Position numbers and translations under genes: made by a program
The notes under the pieces: generated by a model
Databases searched by the model: none
Seen by the model: the letters and a program-made list of their open reading frames with translations, nothing else
What the model was told of the DNA's origin: nothing
In this document: positions 17,228 through 26,144 of the stretch, piece by piece
Numbering within the stretch: the first letter of the stretch is position 1
Layout: the number at the start of each line of letters is the position of its first letter
NCBI RefSeq assembly: GCF_016862935.1
Contig: NZ_BONX01000045.1
Coordinates: forward strand, 148,635-212,634
Direction: 5' to 3'
Source: Plantactinospora mayteni
Lineage (GTDB): Bacteria; Actinomycetota; Actinomycetes; Mycobacteriales; Micromonosporaceae
DNA length: 64,000 bases

Positions 17228-18629
17228 CGGCGGCCTCCTCCCGGACGGCGCCGGCACGCGGGAACCGCTCGACACCGAGCCGGAACGGCTCGACCGGGTC
17301 CGCCAACGGCAGCAGGTGGTAGATGGAGAAGGTGTAGACGGCGGAGACCGGGATCACCACCGGCATGATCGGCGCCGCCGCGTTGCCCGCGGTGGTCTTG
17401 CGTCCCGGGTACGGGCCGATGAAGAGCCGGATGAAGGCGAAGTACGCCGCCTCCCTGGCCAACTCCTCGTCCGCCGCGACCACGTCGACGAGTACACCGG
17501 CCTCGTGACCGGTGACCTTCTCGTTCGGCTCCAGCTCACCGAGCACCGCGTCCAGCCCGAAGATCCGGGTACTGATCCGCAGCCTGCCGGCGGCAACGTG
17601 GGCCGCGAACCGGGGTGCGGACCGTACCTCCCGCTCGGCGGCCTCGGTCCAGGTGCGTGCCTGCCGGAGCAGTTCGGGCTCCCGTACGCCGAGCAGGGTG
17701 ACCGCCCGGAAGCCCTCCCGGCGTGCGCCCTCGAGCAGCAGCGTGTACGGCGCCTCGTGCCACCGCGCACCCTCGCACCGGATGCCCGTCGCGGTCTCCT
17801 GGTAGGTGGCCTGGGACAGGTCGAGGGTGCCGCCGGGGTTCTCCTCCAGCGTCGGGTGCGCGCGCTCGTAGAAGGTGTGCGACACCAGCGAGCGGACCGA
17901 GGCCCGGGCGTGCCGCGAGGGGGAACGCACCTCGAAGCCGGTTTCGTCGAGGCTCGCCCAGACGCTCCGGCCCGAGTCACCCGGCTCCAGGGCGAGGCCA
18001 CCGCACTCGAGCAGCTTGCCGGCGTGCGCGGCGACCGCGGTCGGGATGCCGCGCATCATCGGCAGCGCCATGAACAGTCCGATGTCGAGGGCGCGCCCGG
18101 TGAGCACGCCGTCCACACCGCGACCGAGCAACTCCTGCACCGGTTCCGGGCCGATCAGCGCGACCACTCTTTCGACGTCCGCGACGTCGGCCAGCGTGAG
18201 TGGCTGGTGTCCCGCGCCTTCGGAGCAGGGCACCACCGGTGGGCCGTCCGCGACGGCGGCGGCCAGGTAGTCCTTGCCGATCTCGGAGCGGACCACGCCG
18301 ACCTCGGGGCTCCACCCGTTGCGCTCGCACATCTCGTCGAAACCGCGCAGGCAGGTCTCCAGGTGCACGTCGGCGCCCGCGATGCCGAGGGAGAAGACGA
18401 ACGGCACCCCGTGCTGGAGCGCCGCCCGCACATAGGGCTCGACGTTCGCGGCCTGGTTGGCGGAGACCTGCTCACCCGAGCCGAGCCAGTACGGCCCCCA
18501 GTCGCTGCCGGTGCCCTGGGCGACCACCACGTCGACGCCCCACTCGAACGCCTGGCGGATCTCGTCCTCGATGTCGGGCACCGGGGCGATGTGGTTGACG
18601 AAGCCGAGAATCCGGACGGGACTGCTCAT
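17214..18629 (-). CDS. AtuA-family protein (DUF1446), DUF4387-linked type
   Basis: 471 residues of the acyclic-terpene-utilization AtuA family, whose founding member is needed for citronellol/geraniol use in Pseudomonas. It shares DGVLTGRALDIGLF and GKLLECGG with the AtuA proteins at 23983 and 54241 but is otherwise divergent. Instead of a separate ferredoxin-fold small subunit it has a DUF4387 partner. The start at 18629 gives the family N-terminus SSPVRILGFVNHIAP. Its ribosome-binding stretch AAAAAGG lies inside one arm of a long inverted repeat (18630-18721). Reaction unknown; I infer a CoA-ester hydratase or lyase-like role. Confidence 0.78.
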   Translation of the reverse strand: MSSPVRILGFVNHIAPVPDIEDEIRQAFEWGVDVVVAQGTGSDWGPYWLGSGEQVSANQAANVEPYVRAALQHGVPFVFSLGIAGADVHLETCLRGFDEMCERNGWSPEVGVVRSEIGKDYLAAAVADGPPVVPCSEGAGHQPLTLADVADVERVVALIGPEPVQELLGRGVDGVLTGRALDIGLFMALPMMRGIPTAVAAHAGKLLECGGLALEPGDSGRSVWASLDETGFEVRSPSRHARASVRSLVSHTFYERAHPTLEENPGGTLDLSQATYQETATGIRCEGARWHEAPYTLLLEGARREGFRAVTLLGVREPELLRQARTWTEAAEREVRSAPRFAAHVAAGRLRISTRIFGLDAVLGELEPNEKVTGHEAGVLVDVVAADEELAREAAYFAFIRLFIGPYPGRKTTAGNAAAPIMPVVIPVSAVYTFSIYHLLPLADPVEPFRLGVERFPRAGAVREEAADAAV

Positions 18630-18721
18630 TGAACCTTTTTCAACCTCCCCTTGCGGTCCGACGGACCGCAGGGTCGGACGCGGTGCGTGAGCGCCGCGCG
18701 GTTCAGGTTGAAAAAGGTTCA
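18630..18721. repeat. 17-bp inverted repeat enclosing a second hairpin
   Basis: TGAACCTTTTTCAACCT (18630-18646) is exactly complementary to 18705-18721. Between the arms is an inner hairpin (TGCGGTCCG/CGGACCGCA, 18652-18670). The arms themselves contain TTGAA-N5-TTCAA. The outer structure covers the stop of the ligase gene and the ribosome site of the AtuA gene. It could control translation of AtuA or be a pair of operator sites. Confidence 0.75.
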
Positions 18722-20233
18722 TCGGTACTGCTCCTGGAGTCGTCGCCGGAGGATCTTGCCGGTCGGGTTCCGGGGGAGGGCGTCGACCACCACCACGGTG
18801 CGCGGACGCTTGTAGCCCGCGAGCAGCCCGTCGGTGAACGCGACAAGCTCCTCGGGGGTCGGAACGCAGTCGGGTCGCGGCACCACGGCTGCCGCCACCG
18901 CCTCGCCCCAGCGCGCGTCGGCTACCCCGAAGACGGCGACCTCGGCAACACCCGGGTGCCGGCGCAGCACCTCCTCGACCTCTTCGGGGTAGACGTTCTC
19001 CCCGCCGGTGATCACCATGTCCTTGACCCGGTCGGTGAGGAAGAGCCTCCCCTCGGCGTCGAGCCGTCCGCCGTCACCGGTGCGCAGCCAGCCGTCGTCG
19101 GTGAGCAGCGTCCGCGTCTCCTCGGGCAGCCGGAAGTAACCGGGTGTGTTCTGCGCGGAGCGGGTCCACACCTCGCCGTACTCCCCGGTCGGCACCGACG
19201 CCCCGGTCTCGGGGTCGCGGATCTCTAGTTCGACCCAGGGGTACGGGCGGCCGGCGGAGCGCAGCAGCGGCGAGTCGGCGGGCAGGTCGGGGTCGGCCGG
19301 CATCTCGGTGAACGCGCCGGTGGTCTCCGACATCCCGTAGACGTGGTGCAGCACCGGACCGAAGGTGTGCAGCGCGGCCGACTGTGCCTCCGGTGTGATC
19401 GGTGCGGCGCCGTAGACGATCGCCCGCAGGTCGGGGAAGGTGGCGTCCGACTCCGCCGCCTCGCAGAGCCGGGTGATCATCGCCGGGACCAGGAACGTGT
19501 GGCTGATCCGGTCCTCGACGAGGTGCCGCAGCAGGGTGGCCGGGGACGCGTCGCCGGCGAGTACGGTGGTCGCTCCGGCGTACAGCCCGGTGAGCCCCCA
19601 GCTGAGCGCGCCGACGTGGAACAGCGGCGTGGCGAGCAGGCTCATGCTGTCGGCGGTCAACCCCCACAGCGGGGTCACCTGCGGCACCTTGGCGTCGAGG
19701 TTCCGGTCCGTGATAAGCACGCCCTTGGGTCGTCCACTCGTACCGGAGGTGTAGACCTGCAACACCACCGTCTCCGGGTCACCGGCCACCGGCGCGACAG
19801 CGCGTCGGGGGCGGGACAGCCATCGGTCGTACTCCTCCCCCAACCGGAGGCAGAGTCGCAGGTCGCGCCCGTCCGTCACGCTGCTGAGCAGGTCGGACAG
19901 CGACGGGTCGGCGACGACCGCGCGGGCCTGTGCGTCGCGGGCGACCGCGCGGGCCTCGGCGGGTGCGAGCCGCCAGTTGACGGGTACGGCGACCAGCCCC
20001 GCGCGGGCACAGCCGATCAGCAGTTCGAACGTCTCCGGCCCGTTCGGCATCAGCAGCAGCACCCGGTCCCCGGGCACCAGTCCGGCCTGCACCGCAGCAG
20101 CCGCGAACGCGGAGGCGCGAGCGTCCAGCGCGGCGAAGGTGACGCTCCGGTCACCGCGCACGAACGCGGGGGCGTCCCAGCGGCCGTCCGGCACCTGCGG
20201 CTGGTCTGCGAGGCGGTAGCCGTGCTCAGCCAA
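18719..20233 (-). CDS. AMP-forming acyl-CoA ligase
   Basis: About 504 residues of the ANL superfamily: P-loop YTSGTSGRPKGV, MSETTGAF, the hinge-region TGDGGRLD, RVKDMVITGGENVYPEEVEE and the catalytic-Lys motif NPTGKILRRRL. It makes an acyl-CoA from a free acid, ATP and CoA. No ATG fits; the TTG at 20233 overlaps the P450 stop (TTGGCTGA) and gives the family N-terminus LLAEHGYRLADQP, so translation is probably coupled to the P450. Start uncertain. Confidence 0.85.
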   Translation of the reverse strand: MAEHGYRLADQPQVPDGRWDAPAFVRGDRSVTFAALDARASAFAAAAVQAGLVPGDRVLLLMPNGPETFELLIGCARAGLVAVPVNWRLAPAEARAVARDAQARAVVADPSLSDLLSSVTDGRDLRLCLRLGEEYDRWLSRPRRAVAPVAGDPETVVLQVYTSGTSGRPKGVLITDRNLDAKVPQVTPLWGLTADSMSLLATPLFHVGALSWGLTGLYAGATTVLAGDASPATLLRHLVEDRISHTFLVPAMITRLCEAAESDATFPDLRAIVYGAAPITPEAQSAALHTFGPVLHHVYGMSETTGAFTEMPADPDLPADSPLLRSAGRPYPWVELEIRDPETGASVPTGEYGEVWTRSAQNTPGYFRLPEETRTLLTDDGWLRTGDGGRLDAEGRLFLTDRVKDMVITGGENVYPEEVEEVLRRHPGVAEVAVFGVADARWGEAVAAAVVPRPDCVPTPEELVAFTDGLLAGYKRPRTVVVVDALPRNPTGKILRRRLQEQYR

Positions 20234-21470
20234 CAGGTGCGCCCAGGTCGGTGGGGAGGTGCTGGATCGCGCGCAGCATCGCACTGCCTCCGTAGCTCGG
20301 CTGGTCGTCGAGCAGCCGCGCGTCCGGGAAGCGGGTGAGCAGGCTGGTGAAGGCGACCTCGCCCTCCAACCGGGCGAGCGCGGCGCCGAGGCAGTAGTGG
20401 ACACCGAACGCGAACGACAGGTGGTCGGCCTTGTTCGGCCGGGTCACGTCCAGCACCGACGGGTTCGGGAAGTAGCTCTCGTCGTGGTTCGCGGCACCCA
20501 TGACCACGATCAGGGTCTGGTTCTTCTTCAGCTCGGTGCCGCGCAGCTCGAAGTCCTCGGCGACCACCCGCGGGAGGTAGTGGTGTGGTGAGTCGTAGCG
20601 GATCAACTCCTCGATCGCGGGACGCACCAGTTCCGGCTCCCTGACCAGCATGTCCCACTGGTCGCGGTGGCGTTGCAGGGCGAGGAAGCCGTTGCCGAGC
20701 AGGTTGGTGGTGGTCTCGCTGCCACCGAAGAGGATCAGCAGGTACATCGCGACCAGCTCCTCCTCGGTGAGCGCCTCGTTGTCGCGCTGCTCCAGCATCG
20801 CCTTCGCGAGCTCAGGTCCCTCGCCGGTACGCCGTACCCGGTCGACGGTGCGTCCGACGTACTCGCGGAACGCGTCGATCGCCTCGTCCGCCTCGCGCAG
20901 GCTCTTCTCGTCGAGCGAGAACAGCCGGCCGACCGCCTCGGACCACTCCCAGATCAGATCCCGGTCCTCCTGGGGGACCCCGATCAGGTCCACGATCACC
21001 CGGACCGGCAGCTTGTTGGCGAGGTCCCGTTTCACGTCCGGGTCGGGCTTGCCGAGCATCTCCTCGATCAGGTCGTCCACGTGCTTCTGCACCGATGCCC
21101 GAAGCTGCTCGATGCGCCGGGCGGTGAAGGCGCGGGCCGCGATCCGGCGCAGCCGGGCGTGCTCCCCGCCCTCCTTCCGGCTCATGAACAGGCCCTCGAA
21201 GTCGAGCACCTTGAAGAAGATCTCGTGCTGGTCCATGGGGAGCCGGGCAATCGTCCCCTCGGCGAGTTCACCGAAGCGGTACGCGTTCTGGATCGTCGGG
21301 TACGCGCCGGCCATCACGGCTTTGACGTCGGCGTAGTGCGTGACGACGGTGGCGGGCCCGCTCTCCCATCGCAACACTCCGGTGCCCTCGCGCCAGCGCT
21401 GGTACATGGGATAGGGCCACGAGATCGTCTCGGGGTCAGCGCTGAAGAAGGCGGTGATTTCCTCGTCCAC
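20226..21470 (-). CDS. Cytochrome P450 (first of two)
   Basis: 414 residues, soluble bacterial class I P450. The I-helix GGSETTTN carries the normal acid/alcohol pair, the K-helix ExxR is EELIR and the heme loop FAFGVHYCLGAALAR has Cys360. Overall layout resembles terpene- and steroid-acid hydroxylases of actinomycetes. First gene of the operon P450, ligase, AtuA, DUF4387, LLM, SDR. Electrons probably come from the ferredoxin at 55584 and the reductase at 58081. Confidence 0.93.
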   Translation of the reverse strand: MDEEITAFFSADPETISWPYPMYQRWREGTGVLRWESGPATVVTHYADVKAVMAGAYPTIQNAYRFGELAEGTIARLPMDQHEIFFKVLDFEGLFMSRKEGGEHARLRRIAARAFTARRIEQLRASVQKHVDDLIEEMLGKPDPDVKRDLANKLPVRVIVDLIGVPQEDRDLIWEWSEAVGRLFSLDEKSLREADEAIDAFREYVGRTVDRVRRTGEGPELAKAMLEQRDNEALTEEELVAMYLLILFGGSETTTNLLGNGFLALQRHRDQWDMLVREPELVRPAIEELIRYDSPHHYLPRVVAEDFELRGTELKKNQTLIVVMGAANHDESYFPNPSVLDVTRPNKADHLSFAFGVHYCLGAALARLEGEVAFTSLLTRFPDARLLDDQPSYGGSAMLRAIQHLPTDLGAPVG

Positions 21471-21522
21471 AGCTCACTCCATCCCCGTTCTCGACGCGCT
21501 ACCGCGTCAACGAGTCCCTACT

Positions 21523-21576
21523 ATTTATTATCATAGTTATGCGGTTAGGCTAGTCCCACCGAACCGGGGGTGTCAA
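21523..21576 (-). promoter_or_regulatory. P450 operon promoter with AT-rich element at the start site
   Basis: On the minus strand TTGACA (21576-21571), an 18-nt spacer and TAGCCT (21552-21547). Directly downstream lies the AT-rich stretch 21523-21541 containing ATCATAGTTAT (21530-21540, plus-strand reading). The same 11-mer occurs inverted at 28526-28536, also just downstream of a promoter. The rest of 21471-21718 shows no gene. Confidence 0.6.
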
Positions 21577-21718
21577 CGTCCTCGATCCGGTGCCCGTCGC
21601 GGGCCGACACGGGCACGCATCCGACCGGCGCCCCTGGGTGCGGGGGCTGCGGCGCGATCGAGCCGAGCCCGTCGATCTCGTCGTGCTCCTCGACGTCTCG
21701 GTGATGCCGGCCGTCAGC

Positions 21719-22867
21719 TCAGACCAGTTCGAGCAGCGTGGCGTTCGCCATCCCGCCGCCCTCGCACATGGTCTGCATGCCGTAGCGCAGGTTCTCCCGC
21801 CGCATCCGGTGCAGCAACGTCGTGAGCAGCCGGGCACCGGTGCCGCCGAGCGGGTGGCCCAGGGCGATGGCGCCACCCTGCGGGTTGGTGCGCGCCGGGT
21901 CCGCGCCGGTCTCCCGCAGCCACGCCATCGGTACGCTCGCGAATGCCTCGTTGACCTCGAACGCCCCGATCTCCGACAGCGCGACGCCCGCGCGCTCCAG
22001 TAGTCTCTCCGTCGCCGGGATCGGGCCGGTGAGCATGTAGACCGGGTCCGAGCCGACGACCGTCATCGTGTGCACCCGGGCCAACGGGGTGAGCCGCTGC
22101 TCGCGCACCGCGCGCCCAGAAGCGACGAGCAGCGCGGCGGCACCGTCGGAGATCTGGCTGGACAGCGCCGCGGTGAGCCGGCCGCCCTCCCGGAGCGGTT
22201 CGAGCGTGGCGAGCTTCGCCGGGTTCGTACCCGGTCGTGGGCCCTCGTCCCGGGTCACGTCGCCGTACGGCAGGATCTCGTCGTCGAAGAGTCCCCGCTC
22301 GATGGCCTCGATCGCCCGGCGGTGACTCTCGACCGCGTACGCCTCCATCGCCTCTCGGGTGAGCCCCCACTTCTCGGCGATCAGTTCCGCACCGCGGAAC
22401 TGCGAGATCTCCTGGTCGCCGTAGCGCTCCGCCCAGCCCTGCCCGCCGCGCGGGTGCGCCATCCCCGCCGCCAGGCCGATCGTGGTCGGCGACGCGATGG
22501 GTACCTGGCTCATCACCTCGACGCCGCCGGCGACGACGAGGTCCTGGGTACCCGACAGCACCGCCTGCGCCGCGAAGTGCAGGGCCTGCTGCGAGGACCC
22601 GCACTGTCGGTCCAGGGTCGTGCCCGGCACCGACTCGGGCAGCCCGGCGGAGAGCGCCGTGATCCGCCCGACGTTCGAGGCCTGTGGGCCGACCTGACCG
22701 ACGCACCCCCACAGCACGTCGTCGATGCGCGCCGGATCGACCCCGGTCCGCACGACCAGGCCCCGCAGCGCGTGTGCCCCCAGGTCCGCCGGGTGTACGG
22801 CGGACAGCCCGCCACCGCGCCTGCCGACCGGTGTGCGGACCGCTCCGACGATGAACGCCTCAGCCAT
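21719..22867 (-). CDS. Thiolase (acetyl-CoA acetyltransferase family)
   Basis: 382 residues with all thiolase residues: Cys in LDRQCGSSQQA, His in GHPLGGTG and Cys in MCEGGGMA. Shared text (YMLTGPIPATERLLERAG, VNEAFASVPMAW) makes it a paralogue of the thiolase at 40366 rather than of 10612. The ATG at 22867 starts the family text AEAFIVGAVRTPVG. It overlaps the upstream crotonase by 8 bp and is the last gene of the operon 28473-21719. Confidence 0.93.
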   Translation of the reverse strand: MAEAFIVGAVRTPVGRRGGGLSAVHPADLGAHALRGLVVRTGVDPARIDDVLWGCVGQVGPQASNVGRITALSAGLPESVPGTTLDRQCGSSQQALHFAAQAVLSGTQDLVVAGGVEVMSQVPIASPTTIGLAAGMAHPRGGQGWAERYGDQEISQFRGAELIAEKWGLTREAMEAYAVESHRRAIEAIERGLFDDEILPYGDVTRDEGPRPGTNPAKLATLEPLREGGRLTAALSSQISDGAAALLVASGRAVREQRLTPLARVHTMTVVGSDPVYMLTGPIPATERLLERAGVALSEIGAFEVNEAFASVPMAWLRETGADPARTNPQGGAIALGHPLGGTGARLLTTLLHRMRRENLRYGMQTMCEGGGMANATLLELV

Positions 22868-23672
22868 CCTCGCTCCTGTCCTCGCCGCTCCGCCAGGCCG
22901 GCGGTCGCTTGTCGAGAAAGGCCGAGGCACCCTCGGCCAGGTCACTGCCGAGGAAGAACGTGAGGTTCAGGAACTGCGCGGCCTCCAGCGACTGGCTTGC
23001 CGGCATCTCCGCGAGCAGGGCGAACGCGCGCCGGCCGAGCGCCACCGCCGTGGGGCTGGTGTCGGTGAACATTCCGGCGTACTCGTCGGCCGCCGCCCAC
23101 ATCTCCGCCGGGTTCGCGCAGACGCGGGAGAGGAAGCCCGCCCGCGCGGCCTCGTCCACGTCGATCGCTCGCCCGGTAAGCATCATGTCCAGCAGCAGCC
23201 GTCGAGGCAGCAGCCGGGCCAGGTGCGCGACGATGATCATCGGGAACAGTCCGACCCGGACCTCGGGCAGCGCGAAGGACGCGCGCCGGGTGGCCAGCAC
23301 GATGTCGCAGATCCCGGCCAGCCCCATGCCTCCGGCGTACGCCGGGCCGTCGACCAGCGCGACCAGCGGCTTGGGCGCCCGCAGCGCCAACTGGTGCAGG
23401 TCCACGATGGCCCGGGGCCAGGCCCACGCCTCCTCGGCCGGGCGCCGAGCAAGCTCCTTCAGCTGCCGGAGATCGCCGCCAGCGCAGAACGCGGAGCCGT
23501 TCGCGCCGATCGCCACCGCCCGCACCTCGTCGTCGGCCAGCGCCGCGCGTAGCTCGTCGAGCAGCGCCTGGGACAGCTCCGGGTCGAGTGGGTTGCGGTC
23601 GTCCGGCCGGTTCAGGGTGAGCACCGCGAGCGGGCCACGCCGGGAGACCAGGACGTGCGGCTCGCTGATCAC
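22860..23672 (-). CDS. Enoyl-CoA hydratase/isomerase family protein
   Basis: 270-residue crotonase: VLTLNRPDDRNPLD, oxyanion-hole motifs AFCAGGDL and YAGGMGLAG, and FALPEVRVGLFP. The first catalytic Glu of hydratases (normally in GGGxEL) is Leu here, while the second (LPE) is kept, so it may be an isomerase or another crotonase activity rather than a standard hydratase. Overlaps the gene before it by 4 bp (ATGA). Confidence 0.85.
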   Translation of the reverse strand: MISEPHVLVSRRGPLAVLTLNRPDDRNPLDPELSQALLDELRAALADDEVRAVAIGANGSAFCAGGDLRQLKELARRPAEEAWAWPRAIVDLHQLALRAPKPLVALVDGPAYAGGMGLAGICDIVLATRRASFALPEVRVGLFPMIIVAHLARLLPRRLLLDMMLTGRAIDVDEAARAGFLSRVCANPAEMWAAADEYAGMFTDTSPTAVALGRRAFALLAEMPASQSLEAAQFLNLTFFLGSDLAEGASAFLDKRPPAWRSGEDRSEDG

Positions 23673-23980
23673 CCGGGCCCCTCGATCTCCATCCGCAGCA
23701 GCCAGGCGTACATCACCTTGCCGAGGTGGTCCGAGCGCAGCGAGAGCGTGCCACCGCCGTCGAGGGCCCGGGTGAGTACGAAGTTCAGCGCCTTGATGCC
23801 GGGCAGCTCGTAGCGAGTGACCGTGCCCTTCACCAGGTCACCGAAGTGCGCGGCGACCCGCTCCTCGGTCACCTCGCGGCAGAGGATCCGGTAGCCCTCG
23901 TCGTCCCATGCCACCAGCCCGACGTTGCAGGTGTCGCCCTTGTCGCCGGAACGGCCGTGGGCGATGTCGACGACGCGCAT
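23669..23980 (-). CDS. Small AtuA-like ferredoxin-fold subunit
   Basis: 103 residues: VVDIAHGRSGDKGDTCNVGLVAWD and VTRYELPGIKALNFVLTRALDGG. This is the small domain that is fused at the C-terminus of AtuA in some bacteria and separate here. A GTG at 23986 overlaps the AtuA stop, but GGAGG lies only 1 nt from it and 7 nt from the ATG at 23980, so the ATG is chosen. It pairs with the AtuA at 23983 and has a paralogue at 53930 (YSRSGDKGDVSN). Confidence 0.8.
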   Translation of the reverse strand: MRVVDIAHGRSGDKGDTCNVGLVAWDDEGYRILCREVTEERVAAHFGDLVKGTVTRYELPGIKALNFVLTRALDGGGTLSLRSDHLGKVMYAWLLRMEIEGPG

Positions 23981-23982
23981 CC

Positions 23983-25347
23983 TCACACCTCCAGCAGCTC
24001 GACGGACTGGCGCACGTGCTCCCGTGGGATCAGGCAGGGCCAGATCGCGTAGAGCTCTTTCAGCGGCGGGCGGGTGCCGACACCGGCGACACCGGCGGGA
24101 CCGTTGTTGTAGAGCGCGACGCTCTCGGTGAACACCTTGCGGGCCTGCGCCTGGTCGGGGCAGCGGGCGGCGTACCGGACGACGACCTCGGGGAGGTCCG
24201 GGTCACGGGGCTCCGGCACCCGGCTCCCCCACATCGAGGTGTGTCCGAGGTACTCGACGATCTCGTCGGTGTACTCGAAGCCGGCGCGCTCCAGCCGCTT
24301 CTTGAGGAACGTGATGCCACGCTGCGCCTTCTGCCAGGCGTCCGGCCAGGTGTAGCTGAACCGCGCCTCGCCGACGAACCCCGCGCGGTACCCCATGTTG
24401 ACCTTCAGCGTCTGGGGAGCCGGCCTGCCGGTGCCACCGGTGATCCGGACCCGGTCCGGGCCGACCTCTTCCAGCGTCACTCCGGTGAAGTCCGCGGTCA
24501 CGTCCGCCGTGAGGTAGTTGGCCGGGTCCAGGATCTCGTAGACCAGTTGCTCGCTGACCGTGCCGACGTCGACGCGACCGCCGGAGGCGGGGGTCTTGGT
24601 GAGCACCGCGGTCCCGTCCTCGGCAACCTCCGCGATCGGGTACCCGAGCTGCTCCAGCCCGTCCACCCCGGCCCAGTCCCCGGCGTACAGCCCGCCGGTC
24701 GCCTGCCCGCCGCACTCGATGGCGTGTGCGACGACGGTGGCCCTGCCGAGCCGTTCCCAGTCGTCGGGGGCCCACCCGAACTCGTGGACGAGCGGCCCGA
24801 GATAGAGGGCGATGTCGGTGACCCGGCCGCAGATGACGATGTCCGCGCCCTGCCGGAGCGCCGCCACGATCCCCTCGCAGCCGGTGTAGACGGCGGCGTG
24901 GGTGAGTCGATCGCGTACGGTCGACAGCGGCTCGCCGGTGTCCAGGTTCGCGAAGTCGACGCCCTGGGCGACCAGGTCATCGATGTCCGCCCCGATGTCG
25001 TCGCCGGTGACCACCGCGACACGTACGCCGGAGAGCCCGAGTTCCCTACAGAGCGCCACCACGCTCTCCGCCGCAGCCCGGGGGTTCGCCCCGCCGGAGT
25101 TGGTGACGACCCTGATGCCCTTCTCGACACAGTGGGGCAGGGCGCCACGGAGCAGGTCGAGGATGTCCGGGGTGTAGCCGAGGGACGGGTCGCGGGCGCG
25201 CTGCTTGGCGAGGATCGACATGGTCAGCTCGGCGAGGTGGTCGCAGCAGAGGTAGTCGATGTCACCGCGCTCGACCATCTCGATCGCGGGCCTGACGCTG
25301 TCGCCCCAGAACGCCATACCGGCACCGAGCCGGACGTTGCCGCTCAC
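23983..25347 (-). CDS. AtuA-family protein (DUF1446), large subunit
   Basis: 454 residues: GNVRLGAGMAFWGDSVRPA, CDHLAELTMSILAKQ, TNSGGANPRAAAE, ICGRVTDIALYLGPLVHEFGW, AIECGGQATGG and the end LIPREHVRQSVELLEV. The layout is that of the AtuA acyclic terpene utilization family. The GTG start at 25347 overlaps the amidohydrolase stop (GTGA), giving translational coupling. Gene order amidohydrolase, AtuA, small AtuA, crotonase, thiolase suggests the product is handed to beta-oxidation. The reaction itself is not known. Confidence 0.82.
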   Translation of the reverse strand: MSGNVRLGAGMAFWGDSVRPAIEMVERGDIDYLCCDHLAELTMSILAKQRARDPSLGYTPDILDLLRGALPHCVEKGIRVVTNSGGANPRAAAESVVALCRELGLSGVRVAVVTGDDIGADIDDLVAQGVDFANLDTGEPLSTVRDRLTHAAVYTGCEGIVAALRQGADIVICGRVTDIALYLGPLVHEFGWAPDDWERLGRATVVAHAIECGGQATGGLYAGDWAGVDGLEQLGYPIAEVAEDGTAVLTKTPASGGRVDVGTVSEQLVYEILDPANYLTADVTADFTGVTLEEVGPDRVRITGGTGRPAPQTLKVNMGYRAGFVGEARFSYTWPDAWQKAQRGITFLKKRLERAGFEYTDEIVEYLGHTSMWGSRVPEPRDPDLPEVVVRYAARCPDQAQARKVFTESVALYNNGPAGVAGVGTRPPLKELYAIWPCLIPREHVRQSVELLEV

Positions 25348-26144
25348 GCCGCGCTGTCCGGGAGCCCGAGGATCCGGGCCAGGTTGCCGCCGAGGACGGC
25401 GTCCTCCTCGTCCCTGGTGAGGCCGAGGTTGCGGATCGCGGCGATCTCGGCCCCGGGGTCCGCCATCGGCCAGTCCGAGCCGAACACCACCCGGTCGGCC
25501 CCGTGCCTGCGGACCAGGTCGCGGATCCGCTCCGGCTCGAGCTCGGCCATGGTCGGCGGCCACGAGGTCTCGATCACCACGCGCGTGCCGACCACGTGCT
25601 CCTGCGCCTCGTCGAGCCGGTGGTAGCCGCCGTAGTGGCAGGCGATCAGGATCAGGTCGGGGATCGTCTCCGCGACCCTGCGCAGCAGGTGTGGCGCCCC
25701 CCGGTCGCTCGCCTCCCGGTCCCCACCGGCGCCGGCGTGGGTCACCACCGGGATGCCCGCCGTGGCGAGGGCGGCCAGGATCTCGTGCACCTTCGGGTCG
25801 GCCAGCGATACGGACTGGAACAGGGGATGCAGCTTCACCCCGACGATCCCGTTGTCGCGCAGGTGCCTGAGGTTCTCCTCGACCGACAGCTCCGGGTGCA
25901 CGGTGCCGAAGGGCAGCAGCCGGTCACGCGGCACGGTGCCGATGAACTCGTTGGTCCGGGCAACCGTGGATGCCTTGACCGCGACTCCGAGTGCCAACGC
26001 CTTGTCGATGCCAGCCTCGTCCATGGTGCGCAGCAGCCCGGACACCGTGCCGTCGTACCGGAGCTTCAGCCCGGCCGGGCTCTGCTGCCGCATCGCCTCG
26101 GCGATGTGGTCGGGCCAGACGTGTGCGTGGCAGTCGATGATCAC
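25344..26144 (-). CDS. Amidohydrolase 2 (ACMSD-like) metal-dependent hydrolase or decarboxylase
   Basis: 266-residue TIM barrel with the metal-binding pattern of amidohydrolase family 2: HAH at residues 6-8 (IIDCHAHVWPDH), VKLHPLFQ, VVTHAGAGG, CHYGG and FGSDWPMADPG. Members are decarboxylases, hydratases or ring-opening hydrolases. Overlaps an acyl-CoA dehydrogenase gene by 4 bp upstream and the AtuA gene by 4 bp downstream, so it works in that pathway. Confidence 0.82.
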   Translation of the reverse strand: MIIDCHAHVWPDHIAEAMRQQSPAGLKLRYDGTVSGLLRTMDEAGIDKALALGVAVKASTVARTNEFIGTVPRDRLLPFGTVHPELSVEENLRHLRDNGIVGVKLHPLFQSVSLADPKVHEILAALATAGIPVVTHAGAGGDREASDRGAPHLLRRVAETIPDLILIACHYGGYHRLDEAQEHVVGTRVVIETSWPPTMAELEPERIRDLVRRHGADRVVFGSDWPMADPGAEIAAIRNLGLTRDEEDAVLGGNLARILGLPDSAA

